A DNA stretch of 64,000 nucleotides from assembly GCA_949825045.1 (NCBI GenBank), contig OX463811.1:62001-126000 (forward strand), in the 5' to 3' direction. A model generated the notes under the pieces. The model saw nothing but the letters and a program-made list of their open reading frames with translations, did no database searches and had not been told where the DNA came from. The stretch is from Argyresthia goedartella. Its lineage: Eukaryota; Arthropoda; Insecta; Lepidoptera; Argyresthiidae. A program made the position numbers and the translations under genes. Position 1 is the stretch's first letter, and the number at the start of each line of letters is the position of its first letter. Below are positions 1-11,530 of this stretch, piece after piece.

Positions 1-2
1 GT

Positions 3-782
3 TCCCTAAACAGCCACCGTTCGGCGTTATCCTTGCTGCTCGGCAGCGAGATAGGTACTAATGACTGTATAAAAAGACTTTTAAAAGGGGCCTTTAGGAC
101 AAGACCATTAATACCTAAATATAATTCCACGTGGAATCCTCAGGTTGTCTTGAATCACCTGACTTCTTGGCACCCACACTCCGATATATCTTTAGAAAAA
201 ATTACTAAAAAATTAGTTACCCTGCTGGCGATCTGTACAGCTCACAGAGTGCAAACCCTATCTCTTATAAAGCTCGAAAATATTTCCCAAATGTCAGGCA
301 GTATAAAAATTGCCATAGTTGATATAATCAAAACTTCAGCCATAGGCCGAGAGCAACCCATATTAAATCTACCTTTTTTCAATGAAAAACTGAGTATATG
401 CCCCGCTACGACCCTTAAGGATTATATTTTTGTTACAAAAAATTTAAGGGTTGGCAGCACGGGACCACTGTTCCTAACATATAAGCGACCCCACAAGGCT
501 GCAAGCAGTCAAACCTTAAGTAGGTGGATTAAACAAGTGCTGTTTGAAAGCGGTATTGACGTTAATATGTATGGAGCCCACAGCACGCGGCACTCAGCCA
601 CTTCAACGGCTTTTGCGGCTGGAATCAGCCTAGATACAATTAGGAAGGCGGCTGGATGGACCAGCACCGACAACACTTTCGCCAAATTCTATAACCGACC
701 AATAATCAATAACAATATCCATGAATTTGCTAGATCGATTTGTTTCCAAGAAAACAATATCAGTAGTGATGAAGATTCATAA
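3..782 (+). CDS. DIRS-type tyrosine recombinase, C-terminal part (window edge)
   Basis: This is the integrase-like recombinase of a DIRS retrotransposon, which joins the circular element DNA to the target without a DDE integrase. The frame is open from base 3, upstream of the first ATG at 33, so the start lies outside the window. Recombinase landmarks are visible: an Arg in CTAHRVQTL, the H-x-x-R box as HSTRH, and a terminal Tyr in AKFYNRP. A second, diverged recombinase of the same kind lies on the minus strand near 41 kb and aligns over the same motifs (HSTRHAATS, SVDTIRKSAGW). No stop or frameshift interrupts the visible part. It is followed by DIRS-style inverted repeats, which supports the assignment. 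RT and gag of this copy would lie to the left of the window. Confidence 0.88.
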   Translation, partial: SLNSHRSALSLLLGSEIGTNDCIKRLLKGAFRTRPLIPKYNSTWNPQVVLNHLTSWHPHSDISLEKITKKLVTLLAICTAHRVQTLSLIKLENISQMSGSIKIAIVDIIKTSAIGREQPILNLPFFNEKLSICPATTLKDYIFVTKNLRVGSTGPLFLTYKRPHKAASSQTLSRWIKQVLFESGIDVNMYGAHSTRHSATSTAFAAGISLDTIRKAAGWTSTDNTFAKFYNRPIINNNIHEFARSICFQENNISSDEDS

Positions 783-1296
783 AAATTGATTGTAGTGCCA
801 TTATGCACCCATTTTTGTGATTATTAGGCATATGAAGTAAAAATAAATACAATTACCAATCTAACCTAATTTTATTTCGCACAAAACTTTCAACTCTAAA
901 CATCTACCTGTTAAAACATTATATTGAGAATGAAGCGATGAAATATAATAGATGATTAAACGAACTTTCCTAAAGTGAAGTTCGATCACTATTAGATGAG
1001 TCGCTTCATTCGAAGATATAAATATAATCACCCGCCCATCCCTAGGTGACCCATATCTTAAAATGAAAGTTTTGTCCGTGCCTCTAAAAATGAAGTACAG
1101 GGCAGCGCCGCCCCGCCAAGCGGCGGCCGCCGGACGTACTAATGCCGATTTTGAATCAAATGACTTACTCTAAAAAGCGTGCTAGTTGCCTGTAGGTTTA
1201 AGGGACTACCTGTTAAAACATTATATCTTCGAATGAAGCGACTCATATAATAGTGATCGAACTTCACTTTAGGAAAGTTCGTTTAATCATCTATTA
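783..1296 (+). repeat. DIRS 3' terminal region with inverted and direct repeats
   Basis: Two 76-bp arms, 946-1021 and 1221-1296, are reverse complements with a single visible mismatch. A 21-bp direct repeat beginning CTACCTGTTAAAACATTATA occurs at 904-924 and 1206-1226. A GC-rich stretch lies at about 1105-1138. Inverted terminal and internal complementary repeats downstream of the recombinase are typical of DIRS elements. Confidence 0.8.
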
Positions 1297-1371
1297 GCCC
1301 CTAAATTGTAGACCGTGGTAGACCTATGTGTACAAAAATATAACTTGTCTTTACTAACTTACCCACGTAAC

Positions 1372-1660
1372 CACCTGTCTTTACTATAGTGTGAGTGTGG
1401 GGTCGCTCTCGTGTGGTCACCCGTACATACCTGTCTTTACTATAGTGCGAGTGTGGGGTCGCTCTCGTGTGGTCACCCGTACCTACCTGTCTTTACTATA
1501 GTGCGAGTGTGGGGTCGCTCTCGTGTGGTCACCCGTACCTACCTGTCTTTACTATTGTGCGAATGTGGGGTCGCTCTCGTGTGGTCACCCGTACTTACCT
1601 GTCTTTACTATAGTGCGAGTGTGGAGTCGTTCTCGTGTGGCGAGTGTAGTGTCTATGGTG
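1372..1660. repeat. 56-bp minisatellite
   Basis: The unit contains CCTGTCTTTACTATAGTG and recurs at 1374, 1430, 1486, 1542 and 1598, exactly 56 bp apart. Decayed copies flank it on both sides, to about 1320 and 1720. Short open frames across it arise from the repeat and are not genes. Confidence 0.93.
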
Positions 1661-1726
1661 CAGTCACCTAGCCTGCCTACTTGTCTTTTCTGCAGTGTGA
1701 GTTTGGGTTCTCTCTTATTCGGTCAC

Positions 1727-1906
1727 CTGGCCTGCTTCACGTCCTCGTAGTCGATGAGCATTCTCAGCCTCGGGATCTCGTTCTCCAGGTCGTCGGAGTC
1801 CAGGCCCAGCATCTCTCCGAGCAGCTCCTCCAGCTGCCGCGAGTAGATCATCTTGCGGTCAGAGACCAGCGCCATCAGGTTGAAGTGGATCTCACCTTCC
1901 GTGTAC
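1727..1906 (-). CDS. Uch-L5: Uch-L5 (UCH37) exon, C-terminal helical region
   Basis: This exon encodes the segment just after the UCH catalytic domain. It reads GEIHFNLMALVSDRKMIYSR and continues to LIDYEDVKQA, matching the UCHL5 linker that in human reads GEIRFNLMAIVSDRKMIY. The acceptor is CAG just upstream (1909-1907). The donor is AG/GTGACC at 1726. The exon starts by supplying the third base of an Arg codon left open by the exon at 14604-14761 and ends two bases into a codon, so phases agree. The next exon should begin with the KxENIRRKHNYLPF-type sequence that binds the proteasome or INO80 partners. It was not found, so it probably lies left of the window. The 12.7-kb intron above this exon carries most of the transposons of the first 14 kb. 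Confidence 0.9.
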
Positions 1907-2290
1907 CTGGGGGCGCAAACATTTGCATTTATATATATGCACAAGCGCACACACAGCACATTGCTTCTGGCCTTACACTAGGATAACCTGTGTTATGGGA
2001 ACCAAAAACACCGACGTCACACACATGTGGACATCAAGACCTGGGTATTTTTGAGGATCCCTTTGCTTTGCATAATTTTGTGATTCGTAATTTTTATTCG
2101 CCTTATTAATTCGTCATAACTGTAATGGCATATGAGTACAAAACAAATATACATACAAAACTTTTATTTTGCGTAGATGAGGTAACATGAAAGGTGATAA
2201 CATAACATTTATCGGCAATGCACCTCTAACCACGTAGTGGCATCCAAAAATAGCACCCAATTAGTGCAATACAACACAAATTAACTCAAC
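1907..2290. other. Intron sequence, nothing recognised
   Basis: AT-rich sequence inside the Uch-L5 intron. I see no coding pattern or clear repeat. Confidence 0.5.
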
Positions 2291-3072
2291 AAAGGACATT
2301 GTCCACTTTGTATGGGCGTTTCGGCTAAACGTGAACAGACATTTGAATCGAAACTAACTATTAGGTTTTGTAGTACAGGTTGGTAAGAAACCAATAACAG
2401 TAATTATTTTGTGTCAATATGCCTGTGTCGTGAGTTTTTCCTGTATGTCTACTGAGAGGTTATGTTCAAATAAAATAACATTTCAATAACAATAACACAT
2501 CAACAAACGCGGAATCGGGGTCCATTATAACAAGCCAAAGTAGAAACAAACATATTCACGAATTATCGAAACGGCAAACACAGAACGAAAGGTTTTTATT
2601 GTGTTCTGTGGCGTGAGCGACCTGACCGCCGGTGACAATTGTTTATTTTTATTTTTGTCTAGTATTGCCATGAATAAGTAGTTTACCCACAAATCGAGCT
2701 TTTTTTTGTCAATTTGAACAACGATTAAATGCGACGAATCGCGCATTTATTGTATTAATGCATTTGCATTGATGTACTTTATTTATGTGAAAGAAAAATT
2801 GGTACTAAAAGTGCTACTTTAGAGACCACAAAGTGATTTATGTGTAATTGGTGATTTATTAAGTTTTTTACATGGCAATACCGAAAATAAAATGTCGTCC
2901 GGTCGACTGATTAAAGACTGTGTTTCACATAAATTCCCTTTAAGTTTTAACTGTCGATTTACACAACTAGATAATCGAAAATATTCGTAATGGAATTATT
3001 TATAATCAGTGATTATCTCGTATTACCTCGTATATTCTGTCCACGCTTAGCCGAAAATGGACAATGTCCTTT
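2291..3072. mobile_element. Non-autonomous TIR element (MITE-like)
   Basis: The ends are imperfect inverted repeats. Both read inward as AAAGGACATTGTCCA, then a TTTCGGCTAA motif and a CGTG-ACAG motif, with a 12-15 bp insertion in the left arm. The interior of about 700 bp has no convincing gene. No target duplication could be fixed with confidence, so the superfamily is unknown. Confidence 0.6.
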
Positions 3073-3105
3073 AAAGCAGGTAGGTAGGTAATAATTAAAT
3101 GTCAA

Positions 3106-3215
3106 TAGTAGTTTATGTGACTGATACATAATGGAGGGCATTAAAACTCGAGAGTGGGTTTATGAAATGAGCCGATGGCGGGTTTCATAATAATATCACT
3201 CGAGAGTTTTAATGC
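3106..3215. repeat. Short palindromic repeat with CTCGAGAG arms
   Basis: Perfect 18-bp arms at 3139-3156 and 3197-3214 (CATTAAAACTCGAGAGTG) enclose about 40 bp. A related copy in the opposite orientation lies at 12814-12895, including the outer stretch with GTGACTGATACATAATGGAG. Confidence 0.7.
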
Positions 3216-3217
3216 GT

Positions 3218-3247
3218 AATTAATAATAATAATAATAATAATAATAA
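3218..3247. repeat. (TAA)n target tract, 5' side of Dong
   Basis: An uninterrupted TAA microsatellite directly abuts the first base of the Dong element. Confidence 0.9.
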
Positions 3248-3283
3248 CCCCCCCAAGGGGACCACCTTGACGTGGTGGGGGGG
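3248..3283 (+). other. GC-rich hairpin at the Dong 5' end
   Basis: Seven C (3248-3254) pair with seven G (3277-3283), and ACCAC (3261-3265) pairs with GTGGT (3272-3276) around the loop CTTGAC. AAGGGG is left bulged on the 5' side. The structure begins at the first base after the TAA tract. Confidence 0.65.
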
Positions 3284-3425
3284 CTTACAGGGAGGAGAAA
3301 CTTATTTTTAGTCTGTCCATCTTGACTCGATACCCTTTACAGGAGGCACTGTTTACAAAAACCTACACCAACTTGGTTATCACCCTCCCCAAACTAACGG
3401 TTCCCAACCCGAGGTGGAAGAAATC

Positions 3426-6400
3426 ATGGACGTGAAGAAGAAAAACTTAATTCCTCAGGAGGGTACCGGCACTGCCGGGGAATCCCTCCCCGAGCCCGGC
3501 GAGCCTGGTTCGCCCGGCTCGGGCAGCCCGACGTTTCTGGGGGGGCACAACAGTTCACGGACAGGAGGACGATACAGTTTACGGCCGCTTCCCGGAGGTC
3601 GCCGGGGCACACCTGGAGCCGGTGCTGGGTGTCGCAGCATACGAACCAGCGGTGGCGAGAAGCTGAACAGGCGGGCTCTCGCTGGGGCTGAACCCGAAAA
3701 TGTTACAGCCGAATCATCTCCATCTCCATCATCACCACAAAGTCTTTTCTCTTATGAGAGCGCATCATCACGGCATAGCTTCTCGAGACAGACTTCGCCC
3801 ATCTCACCCCCATCTTCACCAACAATATCCAACCGGACAGATGTTGTGCAGGGGGCACTCGCCGATATTCCTGCACCCACTGTTGCCAGGACCAGCACGA
3901 GAATAAAGTGGACGGAAGATATGAACCGCTCCATATGGCGTGCATATCTCACAGCATCTAATCTTGAACAGAATACCAGATCTTACCTACCAGAAATGCA
4001 CCGCATATTTACAACTGAATTCCCACAAATTAATGCCTCTAGACAAAGGGTCGGAGACCAAAGAAGAGCAATCCTCAGAACTAAATTACTAACACAAAAC
4101 GTCCTGGATGAAATTAGAATAGAAGTAGCTACGTCTCGTGATAACCAGCCTCAAACAAACCAAAACTCACAATCAAACAGTCAACTTTTCACACAAATCT
4201 TAAACACAACAAATACTCCACGACAAAGAATGACCTGGAGCAATGACATCAACGAGACTATAATACGCATTTACTACAAGATAACCAGGCTTGACTCTAA
4301 CAAAACTGCCTACAGACCAACACTACACGCCGCTGTGATGGCTGCACATCCTCACCTAGCACACTTCTCTGAACAGAGAATCTCTGACCAACTCAGAGCC
4401 ATCATTAATAATAAATACATTACCGACAATAGATTACAGCATATACGGGATGAATTAACCATGGAAATAGAATCAGGTACCGAAGTACACGTTAATTCAC
4501 TACCAACTCAATCACAGATTCACACACACCTTTCATCACCATCACAAAATGACACCCATCATCAGTTATCGAATCCGGAAAGAGAGGAAGACCAAAGTGA
4601 CGCCAATACCACACACCCACACAATCAACGCAACAATTTTGTAGTACTACCTGAAGAACAAATTGGACAGTTGGACGAATTATTCACCAAGACACTAGCA
4701 TATTTAAAAGACGTCGACCCCACATCAAGGCCATATATACCCAAACAGAAACCAAGTAGACAATTTGCTATTCTAGTACACACCATTAACGTAAAGATAC
4801 TACCAAAACACATTAGTACTGAAACCGATGTTAATACATTACAAACAATAATTTACTGCGCAGCACATACTGCCATCACTTACAATGGTGGAAAAATACG
4901 AGGACCCAACGAATCGCAATACCCCAATAAAAATAGGATACCAGCGTGGCAAATAAGATTAGAAAATAGAATAGCTGACCTTAGAGCAGATATAAGTAGG
5001 TTAACACATTATACACAAGGTAACACCAGCTCCAATGTCCAACAACATGTTGAACGAATCAAGCTACAATATAGGGTACACTCCCAATACGAATCAGATA
5101 ACACAGACCCTTCTCAATTTTTAGACACTCTTAAACAAAAGCTGAATGCATTAGCAGGTCGTCTACGCCGTTACAAACTGACAACTCTTAGAAAAACACA
5201 AAACAAGACTTTCTACACAAATGAAAAACAGTTTTATAGATCTTTGCTCACCGAAAACTCAAACCGCCCCACACAATCACAAGAAGCACCTACACCAGAA
5301 GCATTACATGACTTCTGGTCAAACATATGGTCAAAGCCAGTAACACACAATAATAGCAAATGGATCTCAGATGACCAGCATGCTCTCAAAAATGTTCCAG
5401 GAATGGAATTTGATGGTATCACTATAGATACTCTGATTTCAGTAATAGCTAAGACACATAACTGGAAGGCCACCGGTTCTGATAAAATTCATAATTACTG
5501 GTACAAAAAACTCACAATCACCCACCCAATATTATTATTACAGATAAACAATTTTATACAAAATCCGGAGCACATGCCATATTACATTACACAAGGAACT
5601 ACCTATATGCTACCTAAAGACCTCACAGATACCATAAACCCAGCTAAATATCGACCCATAACTTGTCTCCAAAACATATACAAAATAATAACAGCATGTC
5701 TTAGTCAACTCATATACAAACACGTAAACACCAACCAGTTACTAGCTGAACAACAAAAAGGATGCCGCAAATTCAGTCAGGGATGCAAGGAGCAACTTAT
5801 CATCGATGCGGTCGCATCTAAACAAGCTCTTCGTAAAAAAAGAAACATTAACACTATGTTTATTGACTATAAGAAGGCCTTTGACTCTGTACCGCACACA
5901 TGGCTTATCTACGTATTACAACACTATAAAGTTCACCCCACTATAATCTCATATCTATCAACAACCATGCAGACCTGGAACACTATTCTTAAGTTATAAA
6001 ATGATAACAATACAATACAGACTGACAAAATCATCATTCGCAGAGGAATCTTCCAGGGCGATTCACTGAGTCCCCTCTGGTTTTGCCTGGCACTCAATCC
6101 ACTATCAAATCTACTCAATAACACAAAAAAAGGATTCCAAATAAAGTTTGATGACACACACCACACATTATCACATTTACTATATATGGACGATATAAAA
6201 CTTTATGGAAGTAACTTAACAGAAATACATAAACTTGCAGATCTAACACAACAGTTTTCTAATGACATACAGATGGAGTTCGGAATAGATAAGTGCAAAA
6301 TACAATCAGTTCATAGAGGAAAAGTTGAGAGCAATACATACATATTAGAGAACGGAGATCAAATAGATCCAGTGGATAACGAGATAGGATATAAATACTT

Positions 6401-7685
6401 AGGTTACTATCAAACGCAACAGATACATCAAAGGGAGACAAAAAAACAATCACACAGAAGTTTAGGAAACGGATACATAGCATACTTAAAACACAGTTGA
6501 ACGCTCGAAATACCGTCAAAGCATTAAACACATACGCCATCCCAATCCTCACATATTCATTCGGTATAATCAACTGGTCCCAATCAGACTTAATAAAACA
6601 CCAACGCACCATCAACACACTTATGACTAAATACAGAAAACACCATCCTCGCTCTTGCATACAAAGACTCACACTACCTAAAATTGAAGGAGGAAGGGGA
6701 ATAATAGACTTAAAAAATTTACACAACAAACAAATCACCACACTAAGAAGGTTCTTTCACGCTAAATCATCGCACTCAACCCTGCACAATGCCGTCGCTC
6801 AGTCCGACTTTAAACATACTCCACTTAACCTACAAGACCATCAAGCTCAGATAAATGAAACTATCATCAAACCGCAACAGAAAATCGACATCTGGACACG
6901 AAAATCCCTCCACGGCAGACACCGCTTAGACTTAGCCAACCCTAACGTCGACAAAACTGCGTCGAACGCGTGGCTTAAGAAAGGCGAGCTGTTCCCGGAA
7001 ACGGAGGGATTTATGTTAGCCATACAGGACCAGGTTATAGATACTCGTAACTACAGAAAACATATCATACACGACCGCACAATGGCAAGCGACATGTGCA
7101 GACAGTGCCAAAATAGTTCAGAAACAATACAGCATATCACAGGAGCCTGCAGATCACTCGCACAATCAGATTATAAACATCGCCACGACCAAGTTGCAGC
7201 CATCATACACCAACACCTCGCATTCAGATACAAATTGATTGCACAAAAAACAGCCTACTATAAATACACACCTCAAACAGTTTTAGAATCAACAGACTTT
7301 AAACTCTACTGGGACAGAACTATAATTACAGACAAAACTATTCATTTCAACAGGCCTGACATAACTCTCCACGATAAACAAAACAAAACAGTATTTCTCA
7401 TAGATATAGCCATACCAAATACACACAACCTTACCACAACGTTTACAGAAAAAAAACACAAAATACACAGACCTTGCCATTGAAATTAAAACACAATGGC
7501 AGGTACAATCTGTCAAAACCATCCCAATAGTCATCTCATCCACAGGAGTCATCCCATACACATTACACACTAGTCTCAAAACACTAAATATACCCAGATC
7601 CACACATATACTTCTTCAAAAAGCAACAATACTAAATACATGTAGAATTGTACGGAAATTCATGGGCAAGGACCGTGATCTTTAG
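3426..7685 (+). pseudogene. Dong/R4 polyprotein (Myb, RT, REL endonuclease), broken
   Basis: The first ATG is at 3426; an in-frame GTG lies 12 bp upstream. After a Gly/Pro/Ser-rich leader come two Myb-like repeats starting IKWTEDMNRSIW (about 3906) and MTWSNDINETII (about 4230), which in R4-type elements are thought to bind target DNA. RT blocks follow: WKATGSDKIHNYWYKK, YRPITCL, FIDYKKAFDSVPH, GIFQGDSLSPLWF and LLYMDDIKLYG. A TAA stop at 5997-5999 lies between RT blocks and the frame continues after it. A frameshift falls in the A-run near 6432-6439, and a second in the A-run near 7448-7456. The C-terminus has a CRQC...H...C finger and a PD-(D/E)XK-type endonuclease (RPDITLHDKQNKTVFLIDIA). 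The final frame ends at TAG 7683-7685. Confidence 0.88.
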
Positions 7686-7758
7686 TAGATAAGCACTTGG
7701 CGTAAGCCCGTGTATCAGAAACTCTTTATTACAAGAGTGAAATGAAAAATTCATAAAA

Positions 7759-7762
<4 letters not shown>

Positions 7763-7796
<34 letters not shown>
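7763..7796. repeat. (TAA)n tract between Dong and the next LINE
   Basis: The tract is the 3' flank of Dong and also the TTA-type tail of the minus-strand LINE that begins at 7797. Read on the minus strand, AATAAA lies just before the repeat. Confidence 0.85.
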
Positions 7797-7798
<2 letters not shown>

Positions 7799-8029
7799 TC
7801 TTTATTTTTAACATAATACAATGTCTTAAATCTACAGTAACCCTGAAGCCTGTGGTAGTATACACTGTGTTACAGGCTTCAGTATTTACTTAACTCAGTT
7901 ACATAGATCGTTTGTAAACATGTTAGCGTAAAGAAAACACGAAAATAAGGTAAGTATTTACAAAAATATGTTAAGTAAAAAGAAAGTTATTAAGACTCCT
8001 TATGTGACCTGCGTGTGTATATGCATGAG

Positions 8030-8105
8030 GGGGTGTGTGTGTGTGAGGGTGAGGGTGTGTGTGTGTGTGTAAGGGTGAGTGCGTGTGTGTGAGTGTGTGC
8101 GTGAT
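8030..8105. repeat. GT/CA microsatellite
   Basis: GT-rich stretch interrupted by GA and GAGG, in the 3' UTR of the LINE. The Thr/His-rich open frame over it is an artefact of the repeat. Confidence 0.85.
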
Positions 8106-8121
8106 CGTGAAATGTAAAGAT

Positions 8122-11055
8122 TTAAGATGCATAGTTAAATAATTGCTCAATTGCTTCATAGTCAAACTCCTTAAACCAGTTGTGTATATATATTTTAAGT
8201 GTATAAATATTATGTCGTCTTATAGAGTTGCTTTTGTTTAGTTTGTTATAAATACGTGGTGCATTGTATAAGAAATGTCTTCTAGCAAAGGCAGACCTAA
8301 AGTTGGGTAATGGGACTATATCTACCCTTTTTCCAATGTGATCAGGAATTGGATGGATATTACGGTGAAATCTGCAAACACATTGGAGAATGTATAACTT
8401 CCTGACTGTAAGTTGTTTGGACTCTTTGTATAATGTAGTCGTAGGGTAGCGAAAAGGTAATCTTTTCATTACCTTAAGAAGAGCCCGTTGTGCACGCTCA
8501 ACCTCTATCAAATGTGTCTTTGCAGCACCCCCCCAAGAAGTAATACAGTAGGTGAGAACAGATACAGCCAGCGCCTTGTAAGTACGTATTAACATATCCT
8601 GACTAAGAACATCCCTAAGACTCTTGAAAACATATATAAGTTTCCTAGTACGACCGGCAACAGAATTTATTTGCGGAATCCAGGATAACTTATCATCTAC
8701 CACAACCCCAAGGTACTTAGTGGTGCTTGAACGTTCTAGAATAGGACAATCACAGGAAGGTAATACTGGTAATTCACGCGCACACCTATTACAAGGATAA
8801 GTATGAATTTTCAATTTGAAATTTTTATCTGGATTTGTAGCATCAGTTTTCCTAAAACATAAATATTTAGTCTTGGAGGTGTTAAGAGACAACAAGCTAT
8901 CCTCAAGCCATGCCGTCACATGCTTCAAACCAACTTCTGCCATTTCAAAAACATCTTTCCAGGTTTTAGCACTGTATAATAAAACGGTATCATCCGCAAA
9001 CATTAAAATGTCCGCTCCTATTAACTTATTATCACAAAGACTGTTTATGTAGGTGAGAAAGAGAGTAGGCCCTAACGTACTTCCCTGGGGAACACCATAA
9101 GTGCAAGCATCAGGATTACTCTCCTCACCCTCTACACGTACAGTCTGGCTCCTTTCATTAAGATAATTTGTGAACCACAGCAAAGGGAGGCCCCGTATTC
9201 CGAGGTTTTCTAGACTAGAGAGTAATATTGGGATGGAGACAGTGTCAAACGCCTTCTTCAGATCTAAGGACATTTGTCCCCCCTTTCTAGTTGATTTACT
9301 ATAATAGATGTAAGGTGCAGAACAGCATCTTCAGTAGATCTATTCTTACGAAATCCAAATTGTCCCTCAACTAGGAAATCATTATTTTCCAAAAACGTGA
9401 CAAGTCTTTTATTTGCAATCTTCTCCATCACTTTAGACAGACAGGATAGTAGAGAAATGGGTCTATAATTAGTTGGCTGTAATTTATCACCTGCTTTATA
9501 AACTGGGGTAACAACAGCTTTCTTAAAGATTGTTGGGAAAATTCCAGTATCAAAACTTAAGTTACAAAGGAATGTAATGGGCTTAGCAAGGATATCATCA
9601 TTATCTTTTATTATCTTTGTCGGAATGTTATCCACTCCTGGCGCACTGCTTGATTTAAGGCTATTAATCGTGTGTCTAACCTCTACTTCATCAGTGGAGA
9701 ACATAGATAATGAGTTGACGGGTGTTTTATTAGATCTAGCCTTGGAGGCCAATGCAGAGTCTGTTGTTCTGAGTTTGTTTAGAGTTTCATCAGCTAGTTT
9801 TTTGCCAATAGTACTAAAGTACTTATTAGTAATATCTAGTGATTCTGTTTTAGATTCTGTAATTTTTAATAAATTGTGAGCAGGTATATTGGTAGAACTA
9901 ATATTTCCAACCTCTTTAATAAGCTTCCATGTCATTTTTTTATCTTTAGAGTAAATTTCAAATTTTGTATCATAGTATTGTTTTTTTAATTTTTTAATCA
10001 TAAAATTACACGTATTTCTATATTGTTTATATTCGTTGTTAAGGTTATTGTCGTTAGGAGTTTTCTTTTGTTTGAGCTGTAACTTGTTCCTTATTCTTAG
10101 AGATTTTAGTACACCGGGGGTAATCCATGGTTTCAATGGCCGTTTCCTGCAGGAATTTTTTATAGTTTTTGTGCAGTTACCAACTATGTCCTTTAGTTTT
10201 CCCACAAGATAATCCGCAGCCACATTAGCATCAGAAAGGGAAAAATATTCATCCCAGTTTTGAAGGGCAAGTGCTTCTCTGATAGCATTGTAATCCACAC
10301 AAAGTTTGTCTTTAGATTTAGCTTGCCTGGTATGCGAGTTATCAATAATTAATAAAATTGGAGAGTGATCAGTGAACCTGTCAAACACAAATGTCCACCA
10401 TTTGTGTCTGGACTTAATCATATAGTGCATCAATGCATCTGGTATATCTAGTGGGTATATTAATTCCAGAAAGAAGACCGTGATAAGCCATTTGAGTCAG
10501 GTAGTTGGCAGTATAATTTAATATTTGTCCCGGCAAAATGTCCATATTTAAGTCACCTGCTAAGATAACGTTTGGACACTTAATATCTTCAAGTAGAACA
10601 TTTAGAGAGTCTATGTAACCAGAAGGGTTCGAGAAGCATGGTGGACGGTAAGTACAAATAATTTTAGTATCAACACTAAGTAGATGTAGAATAAGGCAGT
10701 TACCTTGAAATAAGTTATGTTCTTGAGCATTTGATTCAAGGTCGTTACTAACATAGGCAACGACACCATCATTCTGATTAATACTTGACTTAGTGTAATA
10801 CGTTTTGTAACCTGTTATATTTGGAGGTACTCTCTGTTCAGATGTCCAACACTCTGTCAAGACCAGGACATCAATAGGATAATTGAGGCCAGCCACAAAC
10901 AGAAGAAATCGGTCTAGATTTGAAAAAATGCTTTGTACGTTAACAGTTATTACCGAGATTCCATTTCCAAAAGTCTCGTTTTTCGCATATTGAGAAAAAC
11001 TGGTTGCATCACTTAGTTTAATACATTTAGGATTATTCGTATCGTCGGACTGCAC
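8122..11055 (-). pseudogene. LINE ORF2: AP-type endonuclease and reverse transcriptase, frameshifted
   Basis: This enzyme nicks target DNA and copies LINE RNA. From the 5' side (11055) the endonuclease domain shows VLVLTECW, YRPPC, ILAGDLNMD and CIDAL. A frameshift near 10430 leads into the second frame, which holds the end of the endonuclease (FDRFTDHSPIL), then YRPISLLSCLSKVMEK and GQFGFRKNRSTEDAV. A second frameshift falls in the six-G run at about 9279-9284, giving the third frame with MSLDLKKAFDTV, VPQGSTLGP and the catalytic FADDTVLLY. A C-terminal region ends at 8122. No RNase H is visible. With only two single-base breaks the copy is fairly young. Confidence 0.88.
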
Positions 11056-11530
11056 TATATTATGGGGAGTGAATTTTAAAAATAATGATTATATGAATCA
11101 GGTTCAGTAGCTTTAGGTTAATAGTAGTGGTAACAAGTGTGAGGGAAGTAATATCTGATAATACGTAAAAATTGTAGAAATTTGTTGTAACATAATTATT
11201 TAAATTCAGTAATTGTTTATGCTTTGGGTAATGTATTGTGACAATGCTTTTGTGTTTAGGTGTAATATTTTTGTTTATATGTTGATAGATTTTTAGGGTG
11301 TAATTGTCAGTGTAAGATTTTGATTTCGTTTGTGTGTATGTGTATTTTGTGAAAGAGCTGTAGTTGCTTATAAGGTAAATGTGTATTGAACATGAAGTGG
11401 AGTCATCAGTTACAAATGGAACTAGACAAAACTTATAATAAATCCAAACATATGAATAGAAAATTAGAAACATTACTTCAAAATATTCTAGGAAAAAAAC
11501 AAGTATAATTTTAAATATGATGATTGCTAG

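Larger units (their letters stand above)
3248..7762 (+). mobile_element. R4/Dong-clade LINE inserted in a TAA repeat
   Basis: A single-ORF LINE with an R4/Dong layout: Myb-like N-terminus, reverse transcriptase with YMDD, a CCHC finger and a C-terminal restriction-like endonuclease. (TAA)n flanks it on both sides. Dong of Bombyx mori is known from TAA repeats, so target and clade agree. The element starts with a GC-rich hairpin (3248-3283). The coding region carries one stop and two frameshifts, so this copy is inactive but nearly full length. Confidence 0.88.

Noticed and set aside
1411..1750. Open frames of 75-101 codons on the plus strand
   Set aside because: They translate the 56-bp minisatellite and the antisense of the Uch-L5 exon.
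7971..8165. Thr/His-rich open frame
   Set aside because: It is a translation of the CA/GT microsatellite.
11060..11473. 137-codon frame between LINE ORF1 and ORF2
   Set aside because: Low-complexity AT-rich spacer, no known motif.
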